This document shows positions 35,168 through 43,300 of a stretch of 64,000 bases of DNA, piece by piece. The notes under the pieces are model-generated. The model did no database searches. It was not told where the DNA came from and saw nothing but the letters and a program-made list of their open reading frames with translations. This stretch comes from Capillimicrobium parvum (lineage in GTDB: Bacteria > Actinomycetota > Thermoleophilia > Solirubrobacterales > Solirubrobacteraceae): the NCBI RefSeq assembly GCF_021172045.1, contig NZ_CP087164.1:434001-498000 (forward strand), read 5' to 3'. Every line of letters begins with the position of its first letter. The first letter of the stretch is position 1. The translations under genes were made by a program, and so were the position numbers.

Positions 35168-35488
35168 TCAGGCGCCCGGCGGGCGGTAGGACACCGATCG
35201 CTTCGCGGCCGCGTCGACCTCTTCCGGAGTCAGCAGCACGACCGTGCGCACGGTCGCTCCACCGGCCGCGTTGACGCCCAGGGCGACGGCGGCGGCGCTC
35301 TCGTTGTCGGGAAGGTCGACGATCGTGTAGACGTCGTGGTCGCCGAATGCGAAGTAGAACGTCTCGAGCCGCCCGCCCGCGCTCTCGGCGGCCTTCGCGA
35401 CGGCATCACGCCTGCTGGTCCCACCGGCGCTCTGGACGCCCTTCACGCCGTCCAGCGTGTAGGACGCCTCGATCAGGTACTTGGGCAT
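35168..35488 (-). CDS. GYD domain protein
   Basis: A 106-residue single-domain protein of the GYD family, ferredoxin-like in fold, seen by the opening MPKYLIEASYTLDGVKGV and the central YFAFGDHDVYTIVDLPDN. Function is unknown; members are small homo-oligomers. The start ATG 35488 is fixed by AGGAGC 6 bases upstream. It is divergent from nucS. Confidence 0.88.
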   Translation of the reverse strand: MPKYLIEASYTLDGVKGVQSAGGTSRRDAVAKAAESAGGRLETFYFAFGDHDVYTIVDLPDNESAAAVALGVNAAGGATVRTVVLLTPEEVDAAAKRSVSYRPPGA

Positions 35489-35584
35489 GAGCGCTCCTGA
35501 CGGTTGAGGTGTTCGCGAGCTTCTCACTCGCACCTCTCGAACACAAGCGCCACGGCCGTCAGGCGATTCGTCGTCGCGACGGGG

Positions 35585-35590
35585 TACCGT
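35585..35590 (+). promoter_or_regulatory. -10 element TACCGT, leaderless start of nucS
   Basis: TACCGT ends 7 bases before GTG 35598 and would overlap the alternative GTG 35589, so it selects the downstream start. Confidence 0.5.
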
Positions 35591-35597
35591 GCCCGGC

Positions 35598-36266
35598 GTG
35601 CGGTTGATCGTCGCTCGCTGTTCCGTGGACTACACCGGTCGTCTGACGACCCACCTTCCCGAGGCCGTCCGCCTGCTGATGTTCAAGGCCGATGGCGGCG
35701 TCTCCATCTGGCACGACGGGGGGTCATCCGTCAAGCCGCAGAACTGGATGACCCCGCCCACGGCCATCGAGGAGGGCGACGGGTTCATGGTCGTCCGCAA
35801 GGTCAAGGGCGAGGACCGGCTCGACATCGCGATCAGCGAGGTGCTCTCGGACACGGAGCACGACATGGGCGAGGCGGCGGCGCTGGAGAAGGATGGCGTC
35901 GAGCGCGACCTGCAGGAGCTGCTGGCCGGCCAGCCGCACTGGTGCGGCGAGGGGCTGCGGCTCGTGCGGCGCGAGTGGCCGACCGACATCGGGCCGGTCG
36001 ACCTCATGTGCCGTGACGAGGACGACGGGTGGATCGCGGTGGAGATCAAGCGCATCGCCACGATCGAGTCGGTCGAGCAGCTGACGCGCTATCTCGAGCG
36101 CATCCGCCTGGACCCGGCGATGGGCGCCTGCCGGGGCGTGCTCGCGGCGCAGGCGATCAAGCCGCAGGCGCGCACGCTGGCCGAGGCGCGCGGCATCGCG
36201 TGCGTCGAGGTCGACCTCGCCGTGCTGCGGGGCGAGCGCGAGCCGGACCTCACGCTGTTCGCGTAA
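35598..36266 (+). CDS. nucS: Endonuclease NucS (EndoMS), mismatch-specific
   Basis: A 222-residue nuclease that carries out the MutS/MutL-independent mismatch repair of Actinobacteria and Archaea, cutting both strands at mismatches. The N-terminal DNA-binding domain starts VRLIVARCSVDYTGRL, like mycobacterial NucS. The RecB-like catalytic core has Asp135 (GPVDLMC), Glu149 and Lys151 (VEIKR) and QLTRYLE. The C-terminus ends EPDLTLFA, consistent with the sliding-clamp-binding tail seen in the family. GTG 35598 gives the family N-terminus. Confidence 0.95.
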   Translation: MRLIVARCSVDYTGRLTTHLPEAVRLLMFKADGGVSIWHDGGSSVKPQNWMTPPTAIEEGDGFMVVRKVKGEDRLDIAISEVLSDTEHDMGEAAALEKDGVERDLQELLAGQPHWCGEGLRLVRREWPTDIGPVDLMCRDEDDGWIAVEIKRIATIESVEQLTRYLERIRLDPAMGACRGVLAAQAIKPQARTLAEARGIACVEVDLAVLRGEREPDLTLFA

Positions 36267-36283
36267 CGCATAACGTCCACGAC

Positions 36284-37048
36284 ATGAGCGAAGCGGTCCT
36301 GACCGAGCGCCGTGACGGCGTACTGATCATCACCATCAACCGGCCCGAGGCGCGGAACGCGATCAACCTCGACGTCGCCCACGGCATCGCGGCGGGGCTC
36401 GACGAGCTCGACGGCGACGCGCAGCTCGCGCTGGGCGTGCTGACCGGGGCGGGCAGCGGCTTCTCCGCCGGCATGGACCTCAAGGCGTTCGCCGAGGGCA
36501 AGCGGCCCTGGGTCGAGGGCCGCGGGTTCGCCGGCATCGTGCGCAAGCCGTCGCGCAAGCCGCTGATCGCGGCGATCGAGGGCTTCGCGGTCGCAGGCGG
36601 CCTGGAGGTCGCGCTCGCGTGTGACCTGCTGGTCGCGGCGCGGGGCGCGAAGCTCGGCACGCCCGAGGCCAAGCGCGGCCTCGTGGCCGCCGGCGGCGCG
36701 CTGCTGCGTCTGCCGCGCCGCATCCCGTACCACTTCGCCATGGAGATGGCGCTGACCGGCGACCTGTACCCGGCCGAGCGCCTCTACGAGGTCGGGCTCG
36801 TCAACCGGATCGCGGAGCCGGGCCAGGCGCTCGAGACGGCGCTGGAGCTCGCGGGCGCCATCGCCCAGAACGCTCCGCTGTCGCTGCGCGGCTCCAAGCG
36901 CATCCTCGAGCACGCGCCCGAGTGGCCGCTGCGCGAGATGTGGGACCGCCAGGAGGAGATCTCCGGGCCGATCTTCGCGTCCGCGGACGCGCGCGAGGGC
37001 GCGGTCGCGTTCGCCGAGAAGCGCGCGCCGGACTGGCAGGGCAAGTAG
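36284..37048 (+). CDS. Enoyl-CoA hydratase/crotonase family protein
   Basis: A 254-residue crotonase-fold enzyme acting on acyl-CoA, usually hydrating 2-enoyl-CoA. Motifs in order are TINRPEARNAI, the oxyanion-hole region GSGFSAGMDLKAF and GFAVAGGLEVALACDLLVA, and GTPEAKRGLVAAGG containing one acidic residue of the active site. The second catalytic Glu of true hydratases is not plain (the usual DxPE is VGTPE-like here), so an isomerase, dehydratase or thioesterase variant is possible. It stands 17 bases after nucS. Confidence 0.9.
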   Translation: MSEAVLTERRDGVLIITINRPEARNAINLDVAHGIAAGLDELDGDAQLALGVLTGAGSGFSAGMDLKAFAEGKRPWVEGRGFAGIVRKPSRKPLIAAIEGFAVAGGLEVALACDLLVAARGAKLGTPEAKRGLVAAGGALLRLPRRIPYHFAMEMALTGDLYPAERLYEVGLVNRIAEPGQALETALELAGAIAQNAPLSLRGSKRILEHAPEWPLREMWDRQEEISGPIFASADAREGAVAFAEKRAPDWQGK

Positions 37049-37086
37049 CTTCGACGCCGGCGTCCAAGCCGGGGCGCCGGGCGTCC

Positions 37087-37092
37087 TACCAT
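37087..37092 (+). promoter_or_regulatory. -10 element TACCAT before small ORF and peptidase E
   Basis: TACCAT ends 6 bases before the ATG of a 26-codon frame at 37099 and is the only promoter-like hexamer ahead of the peptidase E gene. Confidence 0.35.
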
Positions 37093-37098
37093 CGTCTG

Positions 37099-37179
37099 AT
37101 GACGGAGGGGATGCTCGACGGGGACGGCGCTGCAGCTCACTTCGTCGGCCGCGACCTCGAGTCGGCCCTTGCCGCCTGA
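37099..37179 (+). CDS. Possible 26-residue leader peptide
   Basis: A short frame reading MTEGMLDGDGAAAHFVGRDL and ending ALAA follows a -10-like TACCAT by 6 bases. Its stop codon lies just past the TTG start of peptidase E, so the two overlap by 11 bases in different frames. It may serve to bring ribosomes to the weak TTG start of the next gene. There is no homology I can name; the coding status is a guess from position. Confidence 0.3.
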   Translation: MTEGMLDGDGAAAHFVGRDLESALAA

Positions 37180-37948
37180 GCGGACCCGGCGCATCTTCGC
37201 GATGGGCGGGGGCGGCTTCACGATGGAGCCGGAGGTCCCTGCGCTCGACCACTTCCTGCTGAGCCTGACCGGCAAGCGCGAGCCGCGGCTGCTGTACCTG
37301 CCGACGGCGAGCGGCGACCCTGTCGAGCAGGTCGATCGCTTCCACGCCGCTTACGACGGCACCGCGGCGGCGACGACCGTGCTGTCGCTGTTCCGGCTGC
37401 ACGAGAATCCCGTCGCCCTCCATGGGCTCGTCCTCGGCCACGACCTCGTCTACGTCGGCGGCGGCTCGATGCGCAACATGCTGGCGATCTGGCGCGAGCA
37501 CGGCCTCGACGCGATCCTGCGCGAGGCGTGGGAGCACGGCATCGTGCTGGCCGGCCTCAGCGCGGGCGCCATGTGCTGGTTCGCCGGCGGCATCACGAAG
37601 TCGGGCGGCCGGCCGGCGCCGATCGCCGGGCTCGGACTCCTGCCGTACTCGTTCTCGGCGCACCGTGACGGCGACCCCGACCGCCTGCCCGCCTACCGCG
37701 AGGCGGTGCGGACGGGAGCGCTGCCCGCAGGCTGGGCGGCCGACGACGGCGTCGGCCTGCTGTTCGAGGGTGACCGGCTCGTCATGGCGGTGTCGTCGCG
37801 TCCGGGCGCCGGGGCGGCGCGCATCGAGGCCGACGGGACCGAGACCGAGATCGCGGTGCAGGAGCTGCCGCGCGCCGACGACCGCGCCCTGCGCCCGGTC
37901 CCGCACGACATCCTCGAGTTCCGCGCGCTCAGGCGGGCTCGAGGCTGA
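37169..37948 (+). CDS. Peptidase E / S51-family protein
   Basis: A 259-residue type 1 glutamine-amidotransferase-like hydrolase of the PepE family, which uses a Ser nucleophile and cleaves aspartyl dipeptides. The opening strand is RRIFAMGGGGFTMEPEVP. The nucleophile elbow is LAGLSAGAMCWF with the Ser in GLSAGA, and SFSAHRDGD follows in the place of the catalytic His/substrate loop. TTG 37169 is taken because ATG 37202 would delete the first strand. The 3' end overlaps the convergent methyltransferase gene by 20 bases. Confidence 0.88.
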   Translation: MPPERTRRIFAMGGGGFTMEPEVPALDHFLLSLTGKREPRLLYLPTASGDPVEQVDRFHAAYDGTAAATTVLSLFRLHENPVALHGLVLGHDLVYVGGGSMRNMLAIWREHGLDAILREAWEHGIVLAGLSAGAMCWFAGGITKSGGRPAPIAGLGLLPYSFSAHRDGDPDRLPAYREAVRTGALPAGWAADDGVGLLFEGDRLVMAVSSRPGAGAARIEADGTETEIAVQELPRADDRALRPVPHDILEFRALRRARG

Positions 37949-38576
37949 GCACGACCTGCAGCGCGAACAGCTCCGGGGACATCCGCAGCGCATGCGGGCG
38001 CAGGCGCTTCAGCGCGCCGACGTGCGACTCGAGCGGCAGCGGCGCGTCGGCGAAGCGCTCGGTCGCGACGCGGTAGCCCGCCTGCTCGGCCAGTTCGCGT
38101 GCGGTGGCGCGCGTGAAGTAGCGCAGGTGCGTGCGGTCGAAGAGCCCGAAGTCCTCGCGTGGGAAGTCGCCGCGCAGCAGCGTCCGGCGCGCGGTCCAGT
38201 GCGCGATGTTCGGCAGCGACACGACGACGTGGCCGGCGGGCCGCATGCGGCGCAGCACCTCCTCCGGGTCGCGCAGGTGCTCGAGCACGTCGGCGAAGAT
38301 CACGACGTCGAAGCCGGCCGCGTCGAGCGTGACCTGCTCGATGTCGACCTCGAGGACGTCGAGTCCGCGCTCGCGGGCGATGGCCGCCGCGCGCTCGTCC
38401 GGCTCGACGCCGACGACGTCGCAGCCGCGGGCGATGAGCTCGGCGGACAGGTAGCCCTCGGCGCAGCCGACGTCGAGCACGCGGCTGCCGGGCCGGACGA
38501 GCTCCAGGACGAGGTGGTGGCTGGCCGACAGGCCGTGGTGCTCGACGAGCGCGCCGTAGCTGGTCGTCCCGCTCAT
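37929..38576 (-). CDS. Class I SAM-dependent methyltransferase
   Basis: A 215-residue methyltransferase with motif I VLDVGCAEGYLS, the acidic residue ending motif II (VVGVEPDE), and FDVVIFADVLEHLRDPEEVL as motifs III-IV, then VVSLPNIAHW. The late segment GLFDRTHLRYFTRATARELAEQAGY is typical of sugar/lipid O-methyltransferases of the Methyltransf_23 group. The substrate is unknown. The start ATG overlaps the stop of the YjbQ gene as ATGA, so it is the third gene of a coupled ATL-YjbQ-methyltransferase operon. Confidence 0.88.
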   Translation of the reverse strand: MSGTTSYGALVEHHGLSASHHLVLELVRPGSRVLDVGCAEGYLSAELIARGCDVVGVEPDERAAAIARERGLDVLEVDIEQVTLDAAGFDVVIFADVLEHLRDPEEVLRRMRPAGHVVVSLPNIAHWTARRTLLRGDFPREDFGLFDRTHLRYFTRATARELAEQAGYRVATERFADAPLPLESHVGALKRLRPHALRMSPELFALQVVLSLEPA

Positions 38577-38992
38577 TCGCCCCACACCGTGACGAGCAGC
38601 GACCGCGGCCCGCCGTGGTCGCGGTGCTCGCACAGGTAGACCCCCTGCCACGTGCCGACCGCGAGGCGGCCGTCGCGGATCGGCAGCGTGAGGTCGTTGC
38701 CCGTGAGCGAGCTCTTGATGTGCGACGGCATGTCGTCCGGGCCCTCGAGCGTATGCGCGAAGTAGCCGGTGTCGTCGGGCACCGCCCGGTCGAACCACTC
38801 GCGGAAGTCGCGGCGCACGTCGGGGCTGGCGTTCTCGTTGAGCGTCAGCGACGCCGACGTGTGGCGCAGGAACAGGTGCGCGAGCCCGACGCGCACCTCG
38901 CGCAGCTCCGCGACCGCGCCGACGACCTCGTCGGTTATGAGATGGAACCCGCGGGGCCGCGGGCGCAGTGTGAGCTCAGCCTGATGCCACAT
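38573..38992 (-). CDS. YjbQ family protein (UPF0047)
   Basis: A 139-residue protein of the YjbQ family, described as a secondary thiamine-phosphate synthase in bacteria, small and trimeric. The conserved core is present: HLFLRHTSASLTLNENASPD, GYFAHTLEGPDDMPSHIKSS and LAVGTWQGVYLCEHRD, with the cluster of His and Glu thought to bind a metal. The start lies 17 bases inside the ATL gene and the stop overlaps the methyltransferase start, so all three are co-translated. Confidence 0.92.
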   Translation of the reverse strand: MWHQAELTLRPRPRGFHLITDEVVGAVAELREVRVGLAHLFLRHTSASLTLNENASPDVRRDFREWFDRAVPDDTGYFAHTLEGPDDMPSHIKSSLTGNDLTLPIRDGRLAVGTWQGVYLCEHRDHGGPRSLLVTVWGE

Positions 38993-39266
38993 CCGCCCCA
39001 GACGGTATCCGGGCCGCGCGCATGTCGACCCGGTCGCCGCGGAACGGGACCTCCTCGGCCTCCAGCAGCGCACGCTGGCGAGCGCCCTTCGGGACCGAGC
39101 CGTCCGCGCGGACGACGCGGTGCCAGGGCAGCTCCGGGTCGTCGCTGGCCGACAGCACGGCACCGGCGAACCGCGGCGCGCCGGGGTCGAGGTCGGAGTA
39201 CGCGCGTACGAAGCCCGGGGGGATCGCGCGCACGCGTTCGAGGACGAGCTCGGCTCTCGGGGTCAT
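38976..39266 (-). CDS. Alkyltransferase-like protein (ATL), lacks catalytic Cys
   Basis: A 96-residue homologue of the DNA-binding domain of O6-alkylguanine-DNA alkyltransferase. The active-site motif PCHRV is PWHRVV here, so Trp replaces the alkyl-accepting Cys. This is the hallmark of ATL proteins, which bind O6-alkylguanine, flip it out and hand the lesion to nucleotide excision repair. The helix-turn-helix and Arg finger region (VRAYSDLDPGAPRFAGAVLS) is kept. It overlaps YjbQ by 17 bases. A TAGCCT -10 ends 7 bases before ATG 39266. Confidence 0.9.
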   Translation of the reverse strand: MTPRAELVLERVRAIPPGFVRAYSDLDPGAPRFAGAVLSASDDPELPWHRVVRADGSVPKGARQRALLEAEEVPFRGDRVDMRAARIPSGADVASG

Positions 39267-39273
39267 GGGTCGC

Positions 39274-39279
39274 AGGCTA
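39274..39279 (-). promoter_or_regulatory. -10 element TAGCCT, leaderless start of ATL operon
   Basis: On the minus strand TAGCCT ends 7 bases before ATG 39266, and no ribosome binding site is present. Confidence 0.45.
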
Positions 39280-39311
39280 CGCGGCGTCCCACCCCCAGAG
39301 CCTCGCGCCAA

Positions 39312-39388
39312 GGCGCCATCGGCCCGCCCGGTCGACGTCGGTGCGGCGCGAGGGCGCCATCGGCCCGCCCGGTCGACGTCGGTGCGGC
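39312..39388 (+). repeat. Direct repeat, two 36-bp copies at 41-bp spacing
   Basis: Two identical 36-bp copies start at 39312 and 39353, separated by GCGAG. Each begins GGCGCCATCGGCC and contains GTCGACGTCGG. They fill most of the space between the divergent ATL operon and the DUF1028 gene, upstream of both promoters. Function is unknown; they may be a regulator site or a recent tandem duplication. Confidence 0.85.
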
Positions 39389-39415
39389 AGTCCTCGCGCC
39401 CGCCGCGGTCTGGGC

Positions 39416-39421
39416 TACGCT
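39416..39421 (+). promoter_or_regulatory. -10 element TACGCT, leaderless start of DUF1028 gene
   Basis: TACGCT ends 7 bases before ATG 39429. Confidence 0.5.
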
Positions 39422-39428
39422 CGCCGCC

Positions 39429-40313
39429 ATGGTGCGCCGCGGCACGTACTCCATCGTCGCCCGCGACCCGGACTCGCTCGAGCTCGGCGTCGCCGTCCAG
39501 TCGCACTGGTTCTCGGTCGGGTCGGTCGTCCCGTTCGCCCAGGCCGGCGTCGGCGCCGTCGCCGTCCAGTCGGTGCCCGACCCGGACACCGGCCCGGCCG
39601 TCCTGGAGACCCTCGCGGCCCGGGGTGACGCGCGCGAGGCGCTGCGCGTCGCGGTCGGCGCGCAGCCGAACGCGGGCATGCGCCAGGTCGGGGTCGTGGA
39701 CGCGCGCGGCGACGGCGCTGCGTGGACGGGCGCCGACTGCATCCGCCACGCGGGCGACGTGGAAGGGCCCGGCTTCGCGGCGCAGGCCAACATGATGCTC
39801 AACGAGGGCGTGCCCGAGGCGATGGCCGCCGCGTTCGAGCGCGCGACCGGGCCGCTCGCCGAGCGGCTGGTGGACGCGCTCGACGGCGCCGAGGCGGCCG
39901 GCGGCGACGTGCGCGGCCGCCAGTCCGCCGCACTGCTCGTCGTCCCCGCGCAGGGCCCGCCGCACGCACACGCCGTCGACCTGCGCGTCGAGGATCACCG
40001 CGACCCGCTCGGCGAGCTGCGACGCCTGCTCGTGCTCCAGCGCGCCTACGAGCTCGCGGGCGAGGCCGACGAGCTCGTCGCCCAGGGCCGTCACGAGGAG
40101 GCCGGCCCGCGCTACGAGCAGGCCGCGCAGCTGGCGCCCGACAACGACGAGCTGCTGTTCTGGGCCGGCCTCGCCGCCGGTCCGCAGAGGGGCCTGCTGC
40201 TGGTGCGCGAGGCGATCGAGCGCAACCCCCGGTGGACGACGCTGCTCGAGCGGCTCACCGACGACGTCGCGCCGGGGGCGGCCGCGATGCGGCGCGCGCT
40301 CGCCGCAGACTGA
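39429..40313 (+). CDS. DUF1028 domain protein with C-terminal TPR-like region
   Basis: A 294-residue protein. The first 215 residues are a DUF1028 domain, recognised by GTYSIVARDPDSLELGVAVQ, VPDPDTGPAVLETL and GPGFAAQANMML. The domain has an Ntn-hydrolase-like fold and a proposed but unproven amidase role. The last 75 residues form two or three helical pairs (EADELVAQGRHEEAGPRYEQ, DNDELLFWAGLAA) like TPRs. It ends 16 bases from the convergent oxoglutarate dehydrogenase gene. Confidence 0.87.
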   Translation: MVRRGTYSIVARDPDSLELGVAVQSHWFSVGSVVPFAQAGVGAVAVQSVPDPDTGPAVLETLAARGDAREALRVAVGAQPNAGMRQVGVVDARGDGAAWTGADCIRHAGDVEGPGFAAQANMMLNEGVPEAMAAAFERATGPLAERLVDALDGAEAAGGDVRGRQSAALLVVPAQGPPHAHAVDLRVEDHRDPLGELRRLLVLQRAYELAGEADELVAQGRHEEAGPRYEQAAQLAPDNDELLFWAGLAAGPQRGLLLVREAIERNPRWTTLLERLTDDVAPGAAAMRRALAAD

Positions 40314-40329
40314 CCGCGGGCGTCCGCGC

Positions 40330-43300
40330 TCAGCGCTCGCCCGGCATCTTGCGCGGGTACTGCGAGACCGGCTGGTCGACGTCGAGCGCCGTGGCGATGA
40401 TGCGGCTCTGCTCCTCGACGTGGGCGGCCGGATAGCCCTCGCCCGGTGACGCGCGCTCGGGCCGGCCGATGAAGCCGAAGTGCAGGTGGTCCTCGAGGAT
40501 CTGCATGAGGCGCGGGAACATGTGCGCGCGGGCGCCCATGTTGCGCGGCTCCTCCTGGACCCACACGATCTCCTCGAGGTTCGGATAGCGCCCGATCAGC
40601 TCGCGGATCTGGCCCTCGGGGAACGGGTACAGCAGCTCGACCCGGCCGACCGCCACGCGCTGGTTGTCCGCGCGGTCGGGGTGGCCGACGATGTCGTAGT
40701 AGATCTTGCCGGTGCACAGGACGAGCCGCTTGACCTGGGCGTCGTCCACCCGCGGCTCGGCGAGCACGGGATAGAACTGCGTGTCGGCGAGGTGCTCGAC
40801 GCGGTTCGTCGCCTGCGGCAGGCGCAGCAGCGACTTGGGGGTCATGATGACCAGCGGCCGCTGCTTGGCCACGCGCGCCTGGCGGCGCAGAAGGTGGAAG
40901 TACTGGGCCGGCGTGGTGAGGTTCGCCACGCGGATGTTGCCCTCGGCGGCGAGCTGCAGGAAGCGCTCGAGCCGGGCGCTGGAGTGCTCGGGCCCCGAGC
41001 CCTCGTAGCCGTGCGGCAGCAGCAGCGTCAGCCGCGTCGTCTGGCCCCACTTGGCCAGCCCGCTGGCGATGAACTGGTCGATGATGACCTGGGCGCCGTT
41101 GGCGAAGTCGCCGAACTGCGCCTCCCACAGGACGAGGGTCTCGGGCGCCTCCGCGCTGTAGCCGTACTCGAAGCCGACGCAGGCGATCTCGCTCAGCGGC
41201 GAGTTGTGCAGCTCGAACGGGGCCAGCGCGCCCGGCAGGTGCTGGATCGGGCACAGCGTCTGGCCGGTCTTCGCGTCGTGGAAGACGAGGTGGCGCTGCG
41301 AGAACGTCCCGCGCTCGACGTCCTGCCCGGTGAGGCGGATCGGCGTCCCCTCGGTCAGCAGCGACGCGAACGCGAGCGACTCGGCCTGGGCCCAGTCGAT
41401 GCCGCCGTCGGCGCCGAGCGCGTCGCGCCGGCGCTCGAGCTGCTTGGCGAGCTTCGGGTGCACCGTGAAGCCCTCAGGGACCTCGAGCAGCTCCTCGTTG
41501 AGCGCGCGCAGCCGGTCCGCCTCGACGGCGGTCCTGACCTCGGGCGACGCCGAGCGGTCGAGCTGGTACTCGCCGGTGGGCTGCTCGACCTGGCCGGCCT
41601 CGGCGGCGGCATTGATGCGGTCCTTGAGACCGCGGTGCAGCGAGGCGAGGTGGTCCCAGACCTCCTGCTCCTGGCGGTCGACGTCCTCCTGGGTGACGAT
41701 GCCCTCGGCGATCAGCTTCTCGGCCCACAGCTCCGCGACGCGCTTGTGGCGCTTGATGACGGCGGTCATCTCCGGCTGCGTGTAGGCCGGCTCGTCGGCC
41801 TCGTTGTGGCCGAAGCGGCGGTAGCCGACGACGTCGATGAGCACGTCGTGGCCGAACTCCTGGCGGAAGGCGAAGGCGAGGCGCACGGCGCTGATGCAGG
41901 CGGCCGGGTCGTCGGCGTTGACGTGGAAGATCGGCACGTCGAAGCCCTTGGCCAGATCTGATGCCCAGCGGGTGGAGCGCGCGTCGTCCGGGTCGGTGGT
42001 GAAGCCGACCTGGTTGTTCTGGATGAGGTGGACCGAGCCGCCGACCGCGTAGCCATCGAGCGCCTGCAGGTTCAGCGTCTCCGCGACCACGCCCTGGGCG
42101 GGGAACGCCGCGTCGCCGTGGAGGATCACCGGCACTGCGGCGTTCGTGTCGCGATGCGCGTGCGCGCCCTGGCGGGTGGTCTGCGCGGCGCGGGCGGCGC
42201 CGACGACGACCGGGTCGACGAACTCGAGGTGCGACGGGTTGCTCTCGAGGTTGACGAGGATCGACTCGCCGTTGGGCAGCTGGTAGGAGCCCTGCGAGCC
42301 GTGGTGGTACTTGACGTCGCCGGTGCCGCCCTGCGGGATCGTCGTGACCGCCTCGAGCGTGGAGGCGCCCTCGAACTCCGCGAAGATCGAGTCGTACGGC
42401 CGGCCGAGGTTGTGGGCCAGCACGTTGAGCCGCCCGCGATGGGCCATGCCGACGACGACCTCGCGCGCACCGTGCGCGGCCGAGAGCTGGATGATCTCGT
42501 CGAGCATCGGCACCGTCATGTCGAGGCCCTCGATCGAGAACTGCTTCTGGCCGAGGTAGGCCTTGTGCATGAAGCGCTCGAACGCGTCCACCTTGACGAG
42601 GCGGCCGAGGAGCCAGGTCTTCTCGTCGTTCGTGAGGCCACTGCGGAAGGCGCCGGTCTCGATCTTCTCGCGCAGCCAGACGCGCTGGCGGTGCGAGGCG
42701 ATGTGCTCGATCTCGTAGGCGATCGTGCCGGTGTAGGTCTCGCGCAGGTGCGGGAGCGCGTCGTACAGCGTCGCGCCGGGGACGCCGATGCGCAGGATCT
42801 TGGCCGGGATCCGGCGCATCATCTCGTCGCTGAGGTTCAGCGGCTCGGGGTCGAGCGCCGGGTCGCCCTCGGGCTCGGTGCCCAGCGGGTCCAGGCGCGC
42901 CGCGAGGTGGCCGTGCGTGCGGTAGGCCTTGACGAGCGCGGTCGCGGCCTGCACGGCCTGCAGCAGTTCCTCGTCGGGCGGCGCCGCGGCGCGTGCCGCG
43001 GCCGGAACGACGTCGCGGGCGACGGCCGCCGGGGCCGCCGGGGCTGGCGGGGCCGGAGCCGGGCCGAGCGCGACGCCGAGGTCGGCGAACACGCGGTCGT
43101 AGAAGCCGCCGTCGCCCTGCAGGAGGTCCTCGATGGTCTTCAGGAAGCGCCCGGACTCCGCGCCCTGGATCACGCGGTGGTCGTAGGTCGAGGTCATCGT
43201 CATGACCTTCTCGGCCCCGATGACCTCGCCGATGGCGCCCAGGCCGACCGGGTAGGCGATGGAGCCCGTGGCGACGATGGTGCCCTGGCCGCTCATCAGG

